Shown here one piece after another: positions 9,422 through 17,738 of a stretch of 63,020 nt of DNA. Within the stretch, counting starts at the first letter, position 1. Every line of letters starts with the position of its first letter. The stretch covers positions 1 to 63,020 of the forward strand of contig NZ_JAQOSP010000074.1 of assembly GCF_030068475.1 (NCBI RefSeq), in the 5' to 3' direction. The DNA comes from Roseofilum acuticapitatum BLCC-M154. GTDB lineage: Bacteria; Cyanobacteriota; Cyanobacteriia; Cyanobacteriales; Desertifilaceae. Position numbers and translations under genes: made by a program. The notes beneath the pieces were generated by a model. It worked only from the letters and a program-made list of their open reading frames with translations, was not told where the DNA came from and did not search any database.

Positions 9422-11651
9422 CCTTGTGCTGAACCTGGTGAATCATGTCCACTACCTCCTCAAACTCCAGAGGTTTACTCAAATAGCCATCCGCTCCCGC
9501 TTGCAGACACTGCTCGCGATCGCCAGCCATTGCCATCGCTGTCACCACAATTACCGGAACCTCTTTCCACAGGGGATGGGCCTTCAAGCGCCGCACCAAC
9601 TCCAAACCATCCACTTCTGGCAACTGTACATCCATCAAGATTAATTCGGGTAAATTTTGCTGCGTCACCAACGAAGACTCAATGGTATGTACCATCATTT
9701 GACCATCACTAATCAACTCCACGCTGTAGCCTTCCAACTCCAGGATCTCAGAAATCAAGGCTTGATTATAGGGTTGGTCTTCTACAACTAACACTCGCTT
9801 CCCATTCACAGCTTTAGGAGGATCGCCCACCGGATGTGCATTGTGTTCCGAGTCGCTATCTTCCGTATATAAACGACTCATCCCTGTCAGGGGTAACCAG
9901 ACGCGAAATATACTGCCTTTTCCCTCTTGAGACTCAAAAGAGAGAGTTCCGCCATGGAGTTCAGCCAGTCGCTTAGTCAGGGAAAGACCTAAACCGGTTC
10001 CTTCATGACGACGGGTTAAAGACGAGTCAATTTGTTGAAAGGGACGGAAGAGGAGATGCTGTCGATCTTCAGGAATACCAATGCCCGTATCTTGGACTTC
10101 TAGACACAGATAGGGGGTACTCTGGTTAATGGGAGAGCGATCGCAGCGATGTTCTTGAGCCAATTCTTGCCCATAACCTAATCGACCCTTGAGTTTAATT
10201 TCCCCCTTTTCTGGGGTAAACTTCACTGCATTCGAGAGCAAGTTGACCAAAATTTGGCGGATACGCCGTTCATCGAGCAAAGCCTGATCTAAGCGATAAT
10301 CCAGTTCTAGGGAAAGAATTTGCCGTTTTTTATCCGCACGGGGTTGGATCATCTTTAGGCAATCTGTACAGAGCTGATGAATTTCCAAAATTTGGAGATC
10401 CAGTTCTGTCTTACCCGCCTCTATTTTCGATAAGTCCAGGATTTCATTAATCAGAGAGAGCAAATGTTTCCCGCTAGAGGCGATCGCCTTCACATGATTT
10501 TGTTGCCGCTCATTCAGTTGACCAGAGCGCTGCCGCAGCAATAAATCCGAGAAGCCTAAAATACTATTGAGCGGCGTTCGCAATTCGTGGGACATCGAAG
10601 CCAGAAACTCCGATTTCAGTTGCGATGCTCGTTCTAAATCTTGATTAATTTCATGCAGTTTTTCTTGTGCTGTTGCCCGTTCAATGGCCACCCCCAACGT
10701 CCGACAGGCTGCTTTGAGCATATCCTGTTGGGGAGACATTTGAAGTTCATGCAGATTCTTTGATTCTAAGGTTAACACCCCAATTACCCGACCATCAGAG
10801 GTGGGAATGGGAAAAATCCCCACTTGGCGAATTGCTGGATTGCGGAAAATTTCTAGGGCTTGGGGATGGTGACAGTAGTCTTGAATAAATAAAGGTTCTC
10901 CAGTCCGCACGACTTCCCAGAGCAGACCTTGACCTTGGGGAACCCCTTGTTGTAACAAAGATTCCATTTCTGTGACCACGGGTTCACCGCAACTGGCGAT
11001 AAACTGACCGGCAATATTATTGGTTAAGGGGCCGGCCAGTTGTTCTTCTCCTTCCCCGCTAATCACTTTTATGTCCCCAAAAGCCGAGTCCATGGTTTCT
11101 ACTAGGTAATTGAGGGCATATTTACCCATTTCTTTCAGAGATACTGAGGTTTGCAGCCGTTCATTGAGACCGAGCAGGAATCGTAGACGCTTGACCTCTG
11201 CATTTAAGCTCGATTGCATCAGAGCCGCATGTTTGAGGGCTTGGCGATCGCCCGTTACATCGCGGAAAATCAGTAACCTTCCTTGATTTGAGGTAATAGT
11301 CGTTGAGATTTCTAGATGAATGCCATTGGACTGTTCCACTTCAATGGCTCCATTAGTTGCTGCTGCGCTGATGAGTCTCGATTTGAGTTCTTGGCATTGC
11401 TCTACAGTCCAGTATCCTTGCTGGATCAGGTTACTAATGACTGTTTCCAGATGGGGTTGTTTTTGGAGAGATTGGGGATCGACTTCCCACAGTTGAGCCA
11501 GTTTTTGGTTAAACAAGACCAAATGATGGGAAGCGTCAAATAGGGCGATCGCATTGTCCACTTGGGACAAAATTAATTCCTGTTCTTCTTGGAGACGCTT
11601 TAGATCCATAGGGTTGGGTTTTGGGGCAACGGGTTTGGGAGATACAAGCAT
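9417..11651 (-). CDS. Hybrid sensor histidine kinase (PAS-GAF-HisKA-HATPase-REC)
   Basis: 744 residues and no membrane segment, so a cytoplasmic sensor. A PAS-like domain (about 25-125) is followed by a coiled stretch, a GAF domain (about 165-330) and a dimerisation domain with the phospho-acceptor His in SMSHELRTPLNSILGF (about residue 355). The ATPase domain has N-box ILVNLLSNAVKF and G boxes DTGIGIP and GTGLGLS. The C-terminal receiver has the Asp in LILMDVQLPEVDG. It is the first gene of a three-gene operon with the cyclase and chemoreceptor. It is transcribed away from hoxE across a shared 336-bp spacer. Confidence 0.85.
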   Translation of the reverse strand: MLVSPKPVAPKPNPMDLKRLQEEQELILSQVDNAIALFDASHHLVLFNQKLAQLWEVDPQSLQKQPHLETVISNLIQQGYWTVEQCQELKSRLISAAATNGAIEVEQSNGIHLEISTTITSNQGRLLIFRDVTGDRQALKHAALMQSSLNAEVKRLRFLLGLNERLQTSVSLKEMGKYALNYLVETMDSAFGDIKVISGEGEEQLAGPLTNNIAGQFIASCGEPVVTEMESLLQQGVPQGQGLLWEVVRTGEPLFIQDYCHHPQALEIFRNPAIRQVGIFPIPTSDGRVIGVLTLESKNLHELQMSPQQDMLKAACRTLGVAIERATAQEKLHEINQDLERASQLKSEFLASMSHELRTPLNSILGFSDLLLRQRSGQLNERQQNHVKAIASSGKHLLSLINEILDLSKIEAGKTELDLQILEIHQLCTDCLKMIQPRADKKRQILSLELDYRLDQALLDERRIRQILVNLLSNAVKFTPEKGEIKLKGRLGYGQELAQEHRCDRSPINQSTPYLCLEVQDTGIGIPEDRQHLLFRPFQQIDSSLTRRHEGTGLGLSLTKRLAELHGGTLSFESQEGKGSIFRVWLPLTGMSRLYTEDSDSEHNAHPVGDPPKAVNGKRVLVVEDQPYNQALISEILELEGYSVELISDGQMMVHTIESSLVTQQNLPELILMDVQLPEVDGLELVRRLKAHPLWKEVPVIVVTAMAMAGDREQCLQAGADGYLSKPLEFEEVVDMIHQVQHKE

Positions 11652-11987
11652 GGTATTTTCTACCCAATGTACTCAACTGATGCTATACATATTCACATAA
11701 TTTAACATTTTCTTGGGTGAGGGCAATCTAGGGGCGATCGCGATCTCGATCACACCCATAGTTTTACAAAACTTCATAAAACCATAAACTTAGCAACTAA
11801 AATTAGTGATTTTTTATATCAATTCCCTAAAAATTTAAGAAAACATCAATACCAAATTAAACAACCAAAAGCTTGTCAAAAAAGGCTTAATAAAATTTAC
11901 TGAAAATCTTTATAAAATTTTGGAATTTTTATCTCATTAAGCGCTTCAATAGAAACTATAAGAGAACCCAACATTCAACACAGACGT
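11652..11987. promoter_or_regulatory. Divergent control region between the kinase operon and hoxE
   Basis: This 336-bp gene-free spacer is very A/T-rich in its hoxE-proximal half and contains a HIP1-type GCGATCGCGATC near 11734. A weak -10-like TATAAG lies at 11957-11962, 26 bp before the hoxE ATG; no good -35 is visible at the right distance. Hox operons in other cyanobacteria are controlled by LexA- and AbrB-like proteins. I cannot point to a convincing binding site here. Confidence 0.45.
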
Positions 11988-12512
11988 ATGCAATCTTCAG
12001 TCGCCCCTCCCACCTCAGACCCAAAAAACACCGCCTCTAAACCTGCGGCCAAAGACAAACGCTTCAAAGCCCTAGATGTGACCATGAAGCGCAATCAATA
12101 TCGCCAAGATGCCCTGATTGAAATTCTGCACAAAGCCCAAGGAGCCTTTGGTTATCTCGAAGAAGAAGTCCTAGAATACATCGCCCGCAGTCTCAAACTC
12201 CCCCTGAGTCGAGTCTACGGAGTCGCCACCTTCTACCATCTCTTCTCCCTCAAACCCTCTGGCGCTCATACCTGCGTCGTGTGCATGGGAACCGCCTGCT
12301 ACGTCAAAGGAGGAGACAAAGTATTAGCCGCCCTAGAAGACCATACCGGCGTTCATTCCGGAGAAACCACCCCCGATGGTCAAGTTTCCTTGGTTACCGC
12401 CCGGTGTATCGGAGCCTGCGGCATCGCTCCAGCCGTAGTCTTCGATGGTCAAGTCGCTCCCCAACAAACCCCAGAATCCGTGATTGAGCGGATCAAAGGC
12501 TGGCAAGAGTAG
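11988..12512 (+). CDS. hoxE: HoxE, diaphorase subunit of bidirectional NiFe hydrogenase
   Basis: 174 residues, a NuoE-type thioredoxin-fold protein binding one [2Fe-2S] cluster. The ligands are visible as CMGTAC (Cx4C, about residue 101) and CIGAC (Cx3C, about 142). The motif LSRVYGVATFYHLFSL is typical of the family. HoxE bridges HoxFU to electron carriers and possibly to the membrane. The first 20 residues are a variable Pro/Ala/Lys-rich extension. It is the first gene of the hox cluster and is separated from hoxF by 168 bp of short tandem repeats, so the two may not be tightly coupled. Confidence 0.95.
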   Translation: MQSSVAPPTSDPKNTASKPAAKDKRFKALDVTMKRNQYRQDALIEILHKAQGAFGYLEEEVLEYIARSLKLPLSRVYGVATFYHLFSLKPSGAHTCVVCMGTACYVKGGDKVLAALEDHTGVHSGETTPDGQVSLVTARCIGACGIAPAVVFDGQVAPQQTPESVIERIKGWQE

Positions 12513-12655
12513 AGGGATGGGGAGATAGGGGGATGGGGAGATAGGGGGATAGGGGGATAGGGAGATGGGGAGGATGGAAACTATTCCCTCTTGCCTCTTG
12601 CCTTTTGCCTCTTGCCCCTCGCCTTTTGCCCCTTGCCCCTTGCCTACTCCCTCAC
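12511..12655. repeat. STRR tracts in the hoxE-hoxF gap
   Basis: Two adjacent low-complexity tracts fill the gap. 12511-12575 is built of GGGGATA/GGGAGAT units. 12584-12648 is built of TTGCCTC/TTGCCCC units. They are strand-asymmetric heptamer-type repeats that could pair with each other (G-rich against C-rich) in the transcript. They carry no coding potential of their own. Confidence 0.75.
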
Positions 12656-12680
12656 AAAAACCAATTACGGAGAACATCAT

Positions 12681-14294
12681 ATGGAATTTAGCGAACTGCA
12701 AGAACTCGCCGAACAAGAGAAACAAGCCCAGAAACCCACCAGAGTCCATTGTTGTACCTCAACGGGATGCCAAGCCGCGCAATCTTTAGCCGTTAAAAAA
12801 GGCATGGAACAAGCCGTTAAAGACCAAGGCTTAGAAGAGGAGGTGCAGATTGTTGGCGTAGGCTGCATGGGATTTTGCGGTCAAGGGCCCATTGTTCAGA
12901 TCGATTCAGAAAACTCAGAAGCAGCCGATGGACTTTACTACGAAAAAGTCACCCCAGAGCAGAGCCACTCCATTATCGAAGGCTTAAAAGGAGGAGCTGT
13001 GACCGCCCATCAAGGCGATCCCAATCATCCTTTCTTTAGTCGTCAATTCCCAATTGTGCGGGAATATAGCGGTAAAATCGACCCCGAAAAAATTGGGGAT
13101 TACCTCGCCATGGGCGGCTATCAGTCCCTGTATCATGCCGTCTACGAAATGTCTCCAGAAGACGTGATCGCAGAGATTACCAAAGCGGGACTGCGGGGAC
13201 GGGGGGGAGCCGGTTATCCCACCGGCTTAAAGTGGGCCACGATCGCCAAAATGCCCCCCGGCCAAAAATACGTCATCTGTAACGCTGATGAAGGCGATCC
13301 AGGAGCATTCATGGATCGCTCAGTTTTAGAGAGCGACCCCCATCGTATTTTAGAAGGAATGGCGATCGCCGGATACGCCGTCGGAGCCAACCAAGGCTAC
13401 ATCTACGTCCGCGCCGAATATCCCCTCGCCATCAGCCGCCTAGAAAAAGCCATCCGACAAGCCAAACGCCAAGGCTTCCTCGGCTCCGGCATCCTCGGTT
13501 CATCCATAGACTTTAACATCGACATCCGCGTAGGCGCTGGAGCCTTTGTTTGTGGAGAAGAAACCGCCCTCATCGCCTCCATCGACGGCGGACGCGGTGT
13601 CCCCCGTCCCCGTCCCCCCTATCCCGCCGTTTCCGGACTCTGGGAAAAACCCACCCTCATTAACAACGTCGAAACCCTAGGGAACATCGCCCCCATTATC
13701 CGCAACGGTGCAGACTGGTTTGCCGGGATTGGCACAGAAAAGAGCAAAGGAACCAAAATCTTCTCCCTCACCGGCAAAGTGTGCAACAACGGCTTAATTG
13801 AAGTTCCCATGGGGATTACCTTACGGGAAATTGTCGAAGTCATGGGTGGTGGAGTGCCCGATGGCGGCCAAGTGAAAGCCGTGCAAACCGGCGGCCCCTC
13901 TGGCGGTTGTATTCCCGCCGAATATATGGATACCCCGGTAGACTACGACTCCCTAACTAAACTCGGTTCCATGATGGGTTCAGGAGGGATGGTCGTCATG
14001 GATGACTCGACTAACATGGTACAAGTCGCCCAGTTCTACATGGAATTTTGTCAGGAAGAGTCCTGTGGTAAATGCATTCCCTGCCGCACCGGAACCGTGC
14101 AAATGCACGAACTGTTAACCAAAGTGATTAAAGGAAAAGCCAAACCTGAAGACCTGGAAAAACTCGAACAGCTCTGTCAGATGGTGCGGGTAACCAGCTT
14201 ATGCGGGTTAGGCATGAGTGCGCCCAACCCCGTTTTGAGTACCTTGCGCTATTTCAAATCTGAGTATGAGGAATTCTTAGCCCTGACCCATTGA
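12681..14294 (+). CDS. hoxF: HoxF, FMN/NADH-binding diaphorase subunit
   Basis: The best start is the ATG at 12681 (MEFSELQEL) with GGAG 9 bp before it, giving 537 residues; the open frame further upstream is only repeat sequence. An amino [2Fe-2S] domain shows CCTSTGC and CMGFCGQGP. The NuoF-like part has the FMN/NADH loop [15 protein letters not shown] (about residue 170), [14 protein letters not shown] and [10 protein letters not shown]. The [4Fe-4S] ligands are [11 protein letters not shown] and SLCGLG near the end. It oxidises or reduces NAD(H), passing electrons to HoxU and HoxYH. Full length and intact. Confidence 0.95.
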   Translation: MEFSELQELAEQEKQAQKPTRVHCCTSTGCQAAQSLAVKKGMEQAVKDQGLEEEVQIVGVGCMGFCGQGPIVQIDSENSEAADGLYYEKVTPEQSHSIIEGLKGGAVTAHQGDPNHPFFSRQFPIVREYSGKIDPEKIGDYLAMGGYQSLYHAVYEMSPEDVIAEITKAGLRGRGGAGYPTGLKWATIAKMPPGQKYVICNADEGDPGAFMDRSVLESDPHRILEGMAIAGYAVGANQGYIYVRAEYPLAISRLEKAIRQAKRQGFLGSGILGSSIDFNIDIRVGAGAFVCGEETALIASIDGGRGVPRPRPPYPAVSGLWEKPTLINNVETLGNIAPIIRNGADWFAGIGTEKSKGTKIFSLTGKVCNNGLIEVPMGITLREIVEVMGGGVPDGGQVKAVQTGGPSGGCIPAEYMDTPVDYDSLTKLGSMMGSGGMVVMDDSTNMVQVAQFYMEFCQEESCGKCIPCRTGTVQMHELLTKVIKGKAKPEDLEKLEQLCQMVRVTSLCGLGMSAPNPVLSTLRYFKSEYEEFLALTH

Positions 14295-14304
14295 GGAATG
14301 TATA

Positions 14305-14350
14305 GATCCCCCCAACCCCCCTTAAAAAGGGGGGCAGTAGAGAAAGTCCT
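14305..14350. repeat. GATCCCCCC-type repeat in the hoxF-hcp gap
   Basis: A GATC followed by C runs and then AAAGGGGGG forms a short hairpin. It is a shortened copy of the sequence at 17534-17607 and of the core of the family 2 MITEs. It lies 10 bp after the hoxF stop. Confidence 0.65.
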
Positions 14351-14404
14351 GTAAGTCTCAATTAACCAATTCCCTGTTGCCTCATTAAGGAGTGAAATTA
14401 GTTT

Positions 14405-16048
14405 ATGTTTTGCGAACAATGCGAACAAACCGCCAGTGGTCAAGGATGTCACCAATGGGGCGCTTGTGGGAAAAGTCCAGCCGTCAATGGCGTGCAAGAT
14501 CTGTTGGTGTATTGTCTGAGAAGCTTGGCTCCCGTTGCTCTCAAAGCGAAAGAGTTAGGATTATCGACCCTAGAAGTCGATCGCTTTACCTGTGAAGCGC
14601 TGTTTACTACCATGACGAATGTCAACTTTGACAAACGCTATTTTGCCAATTTAATCCGTCATGCGATCGCCCTGCGGGAAGACCTCAAAGATCAAATTGC
14701 CCAATCTACAAGCGTTGAGTGGCCCGAAATTGCCGAATATCAACCCGACTTTACCGAGAGCTTAGTCGAACAAGGAGAAAACCTCACCGCTCGCTTGCTA
14801 GAGTCCGCCAAAGGCAACCCCGATATCTTTGCCCTCAAACTCCTGGTACTCTACGGAGCCAAAGGGATGGCCTCCTATGCCTTCCACGCCTACGAACTCG
14901 GTCAAGAAGACCCAGAAGTTTACCAGTTTTGCCATCAAGCCTTACATGCGATCGATCGCGATAACTTGAGTTTAGAGGAGTGGGTAGCCCTAGCCCTGAA
15001 AGTAGGAGAAATGAACCTCAAAGCCATGGCTTGCTTAGATGCCGGTCATACCCAAACCTACGGTCATCCGGTTCCCACGACTGTTCCGCTCAACTCCAAA
15101 CCGGGTCAAGCGATCCTAGTTTCCGGTCACGACATTAAGCAACTGGCGGCACTACTGGAACAAACCTTAGACAGTGGTATTACCGTTTATACCCATGGCG
15201 AACTGCTCCCGGCCCATGGCTATCCCCAGCTCAAAGAGCGATATCCCCATCTGTACGGTCACTATGGCACAGCCTGGCAAAATCAAACCCGCGACTTTGC
15301 CAAATTCCCCGGCCCGGTGGTCATTACCACCAACTGCCTGATGCCTCCCCATGAAACCTATGAGGAACATCTGTATACTGTCGGCCCGGTAGGTTTTCCT
15401 GGCATTATCCATTTACCTACCATCGATGACACGGTGGACTATAGTTTGGTGATTTCCAGAGCCAAAACCATGAAAGGCTTTACGGAAGAAACTGAACCGC
15501 GTCAGGTGATGACGGGATTTGCTCGCAATGCCGTCTTAAGCGTGAGTGACACCATCATTGATGCAGTGAAACAGGGCAAAATTCGCCATTTCTTCCTGGT
15601 GGGGGGTTGTGACGGGGCGAAACCCGATCGCAACTACTATACGGAATTTGTGGAACAAGTGCCCCAAGATTGTGTGGTGATGACCCTCGCTTGTGGCAAA
15701 TTCCGCTTCTTTGACCAGCAACTGGGAACCATTGGCGATATTCCCCGCTTATTGGATGTGGGCCAATGTAATGATGCCTATTCTGCCATTCAAATTGCCT
15801 TGGGACTGGCGAATGCTTTTGAGATGGATGTGAATCAACTGCCCTTATCTATGGTGTTGTCTTGGTACGAGCAAAAGGCGATCGCCGTCTTACTGACTTT
15901 ACTCTATTTGGGAATTAAGGACATCCGCCTAGGGCCCACCCTACCCGCGTTCTTGACTCCCAATGTGTTTAAGTTGCTTGCGGATACCTATAACCTGCAA
16001 CCCATTTCTACCCCAGAGGCAGATCTGGCAGCCTGTTTAGCAGGGTAG
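14405..16048 (+). CDS. hcp: Hybrid cluster protein (Hcp, hydroxylamine reductase family)
   Basis: 547 residues. The amino cysteines follow the pattern Cx2Cx8Cx5C (residues 3, 6, 15 and 21), the type that binds a [4Fe-4S] cluster in anaerobe-like Hcp, not the spacing of enterobacterial forms. Hybrid-cluster ligands appear as ITTNCLMPPHE, GGCDGAKPDR and VGQCNDAYSA. Hcp reduces hydroxylamine in vitro and acts on nitric oxide in vivo in other bacteria. It lies between hoxF and hoxU on the same strand with short gaps, which suggests co-expression under anoxia and protection of the hydrogenase from NO. No Hcr reductase is adjacent; HoxFU or ferredoxin could supply electrons. Confidence 0.95.
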   Translation: MFCEQCEQTASGQGCHQWGACGKSPAVNGVQDLLVYCLRSLAPVALKAKELGLSTLEVDRFTCEALFTTMTNVNFDKRYFANLIRHAIALREDLKDQIAQSTSVEWPEIAEYQPDFTESLVEQGENLTARLLESAKGNPDIFALKLLVLYGAKGMASYAFHAYELGQEDPEVYQFCHQALHAIDRDNLSLEEWVALALKVGEMNLKAMACLDAGHTQTYGHPVPTTVPLNSKPGQAILVSGHDIKQLAALLEQTLDSGITVYTHGELLPAHGYPQLKERYPHLYGHYGTAWQNQTRDFAKFPGPVVITTNCLMPPHETYEEHLYTVGPVGFPGIIHLPTIDDTVDYSLVISRAKTMKGFTEETEPRQVMTGFARNAVLSVSDTIIDAVKQGKIRHFFLVGGCDGAKPDRNYYTEFVEQVPQDCVVMTLACGKFRFFDQQLGTIGDIPRLLDVGQCNDAYSAIQIALGLANAFEMDVNQLPLSMVLSWYEQKAIAVLLTLLYLGIKDIRLGPTLPAFLTPNVFKLLADTYNLQPISTPEADLAACLAG

Positions 16049-16133
16049 GGGGATGGGGGGATGGGGAGACACGGGGATCAACAGATTACCTATTCCCCAT
16101 TCCCCATTCCCCATTCCCTATTACCCATGCCCT
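16048..16133. repeat. STRR tracts in the hcp-hoxU gap
   Basis: GGGGGAT/GGGGAGA units are followed by four CCCCATT-like units. As in the hoxE-hoxF gap, a G-rich tract precedes a C-rich one. Confidence 0.7.
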
Positions 16134-16149
16134 AATTTTGGAGAATACT

Positions 16150-16866
16150 ATGTCTGTAAAAACCCTAACCATTGATGGAATTGATGTGGCCATTGAAGAA
16201 GGTTCAACCCTTCTTGATGCAGCCAAAGAAGCAGGGGTTGAGATCCCGACCCTATGTCATTTAGAAGGAGTTTCGGATGTGGGCGCTTGTCGCCTCTGCT
16301 TGGTGGAAGTGAAAGGGATTCCTAAGTTACTTCCCGCTTGCGTGACTGAAGTCTCTGAAGGCATGGAGGTCAATACGCAAACCGACACCCTGAAAGAGTA
16401 TCGGCGCATGACCGTTGAGTTGCTGTTTGCAGAAGGCAATCATATGTGTGCTTTTTGTGTCGCTAATGGCAACTGTGAACTTCAGGATGTGGCGATCGCC
16501 GTCGGTATGGATCATTCCCGCTTTGAGTATCGCTTCCCCAACCGCGAGGTGGATATCTCCCATTCCCTATTTGGTATCGATCACAACCGGTGTATTCTCT
16601 GTACTCGTTGCGTGCGAGTCTGCGATCAGATAGAAGGGGCCCATGTCTGGGATGTTTCTGGACGGGGAGGTACAGCTAAAATCATCTCTGGTTTAAATCA
16701 ACCTTGGGGTGAAGTGAATGCTTGCACCTCCTGTGGTAAATGTGTCAATACTTGTCCTACGGGGTCAATTTTCCGCAAGGGAACGACTACCGCAGAGAAA
16801 GAAAGCGATCGCGAGAAACTAGAGTTCCTAGTCAACGCTCGCACTAAACACCAATGGACAAGATAG
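16150..16866 (+). CDS. hoxU: HoxU, iron-sulfur diaphorase subunit
   Basis: 238 residues from the ATG at 16150, preceded by GGAGA; an in-frame TTG four codons upstream is a less likely start. It is NuoG-N-terminus-like: a [2Fe-2S] ferredoxin domain (TLCHLEGVSDVGACRLCLVE, later LLPAC), the HMCAFCVANGNC motif of the His-ligated cluster, then CILCTRCVRVC and CTSCGKCVNTCP of two [4Fe-4S] clusters. It carries electrons between HoxF and HoxY. The gene follows hcp after 101 bp and precedes hoxY after 102 bp. Confidence 0.95.
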   Translation: MSVKTLTIDGIDVAIEEGSTLLDAAKEAGVEIPTLCHLEGVSDVGACRLCLVEVKGIPKLLPACVTEVSEGMEVNTQTDTLKEYRRMTVELLFAEGNHMCAFCVANGNCELQDVAIAVGMDHSRFEYRFPNREVDISHSLFGIDHNRCILCTRCVRVCDQIEGAHVWDVSGRGGTAKIISGLNQPWGEVNACTSCGKCVNTCPTGSIFRKGTTTAEKESDREKLEFLVNARTKHQWTR

Positions 16867-16911
16867 GTTCAATTAAAAATTAAAAATTAAAAATTAAAAA
16901 TGATTGAACCT
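16865..16911. repeat. AATTAAAA-type tandem repeat bracketed by an inverted repeat
   Basis: Repeated AATTAAAA/ATTAAAA units are enclosed by AGGTTCAAT (16865-16873) and ATTGAACCT (16903-16911). The array can fold with a 9-bp closing stem. It lies directly after the hoxU stop codon. Confidence 0.65.
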
Positions 16912-16968
16912 TGTGCAAGTTCCTCGGTTGGTGAGTGTGGATTCGAGTAAATTACAGGAGAGAAGAAC

Positions 16969-17517
16969 ATGGCAAAGATTAGAATGGCAACGGTTTGGCT
17001 GGCAGGATGTTCGGGCTGCCATATGTCCTTTTTGGACTTAGATGAATTCCTATTTGATATCGCTGAAAAAGTCGATATTGTTTATTCCCCCGTTGGCTCA
17101 GATATTAAGGAATATCCAGAAAATGTAGATGTCTGTTTAGTCGAAGGAGCGATCGCCAATGAGGAAAACCTAGAACTCGCCCTCAAAGTGCGCGAAAGAA
17201 CCAAGATGGTGATTTCCTTTGGAGATTGTGCCGTTACCGCCAATGTTCCTGCCATGCGGAATATGTTAGGGGGGACGGAACCGGTACTGAAGCGCTGTTA
17301 TTTGGAATTGGGAGATACTACCCCCCAACTGCCCAATGAACCCGGAATTGTGCCAGTATTACTCGATCAAGTCCGCCCCCTCCATGAAATGGTTAAAGTG
17401 GATTTGTTTATTCCCGGATGTCCTCCTCCTGCCGATCGCATCAAAGCGGCGATCGCACCTTTATTAGAAGGGAAAACTCCAGTCATGGAAGGACGGGAAA
17501 TGCTGAAATTTGGCTAA
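16969..17517 (+). CDS. hoxY: HoxY, small subunit of the NiFe hydrogenase
   Basis: 182 residues, the short cytoplasmic type of NiFe small subunit with one proximal [4Fe-4S] cluster. Ligands are Cys in AGCSGCHMSFLD (residues 14 and 17), FGDCAVTANVP and IPGCPPPADR. A twin-arginine signal is absent, as expected for Hox. It has GGAG-type spacing before the ATG (ACAGGAGAGAAGAAC). It forms the hydrogenase module with HoxH. The gap to hoxH is unusually long (221 bp) and filled by two repeats. Confidence 0.95.
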   Translation: MAKIRMATVWLAGCSGCHMSFLDLDEFLFDIAEKVDIVYSPVGSDIKEYPENVDVCLVEGAIANEENLELALKVRERTKMVISFGDCAVTANVPAMRNMLGGTEPVLKRCYLELGDTTPQLPNEPGIVPVLLDQVRPLHEMVKVDLFIPGCPPPADRIKAAIAPLLEGKTPVMEGREMLKFG

Positions 17518-17533
17518 ACCATCCCAAAAGCTC

Positions 17534-17607
17534 GATCCCCCCAACCCCCCTTAAAAAAGGGGGGCAGTCAAAAAAGTCCCCCTTATTAAGGGGGATTTAG
17601 GGGGATC
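17534..17607. mobile_element. GATC-bounded palindromic repeat in the hoxY-hoxH gap
   Basis: The element starts GATCCCCCC and ends GGGGGATC, with internal CCTTAAAAAAGG and CCTTATTAAGG hairpins. It equals the core of the family 2 MITEs without their TACAGC ends. It carries no gene. Confidence 0.65.
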
Positions 17608-17629
17608 ATTTATAGACCAACCCAAAACC

Positions 17630-17695
17630 CTGTAGGGGCGGGTTAATCCAGATTTAGGCATCCCACCCAGGTTTGAAGTAAACCCGCCCTAACCC
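17630..17695. repeat. GTAGGGGCGGGTT palindromic repeat
   Basis: GTAGGGGCGGGTT near 17631 pairs with AACCCGCCCTA near 17692. Related palindromes lie at 24516-24740, 40804-40831 and 41629-41654, in each case next to a family 1 MITE. Here no such MITE is present. Confidence 0.5.
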
Positions 17696-17738
17696 CATTC
17701 ATCCCCACCCCAAACTCAGAAAAAGGAGAACACCAAAA

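Noticed and set aside
11870..11902. Sigma-70 promoter for hoxE (TTGTCA with a downstream TTTACT or TAAAAT)
   Set aside because: Spacing and -10 match are poor, and in this A/T-rich stretch such matches are expected by chance.
12333..12749. Minus-strand frame across the hoxE-hoxF gap
   Set aside because: It is made largely of the STRR tract (Gly/Glu/Lys and Ser/Pro repeats) and overlaps hoxE and hoxF.
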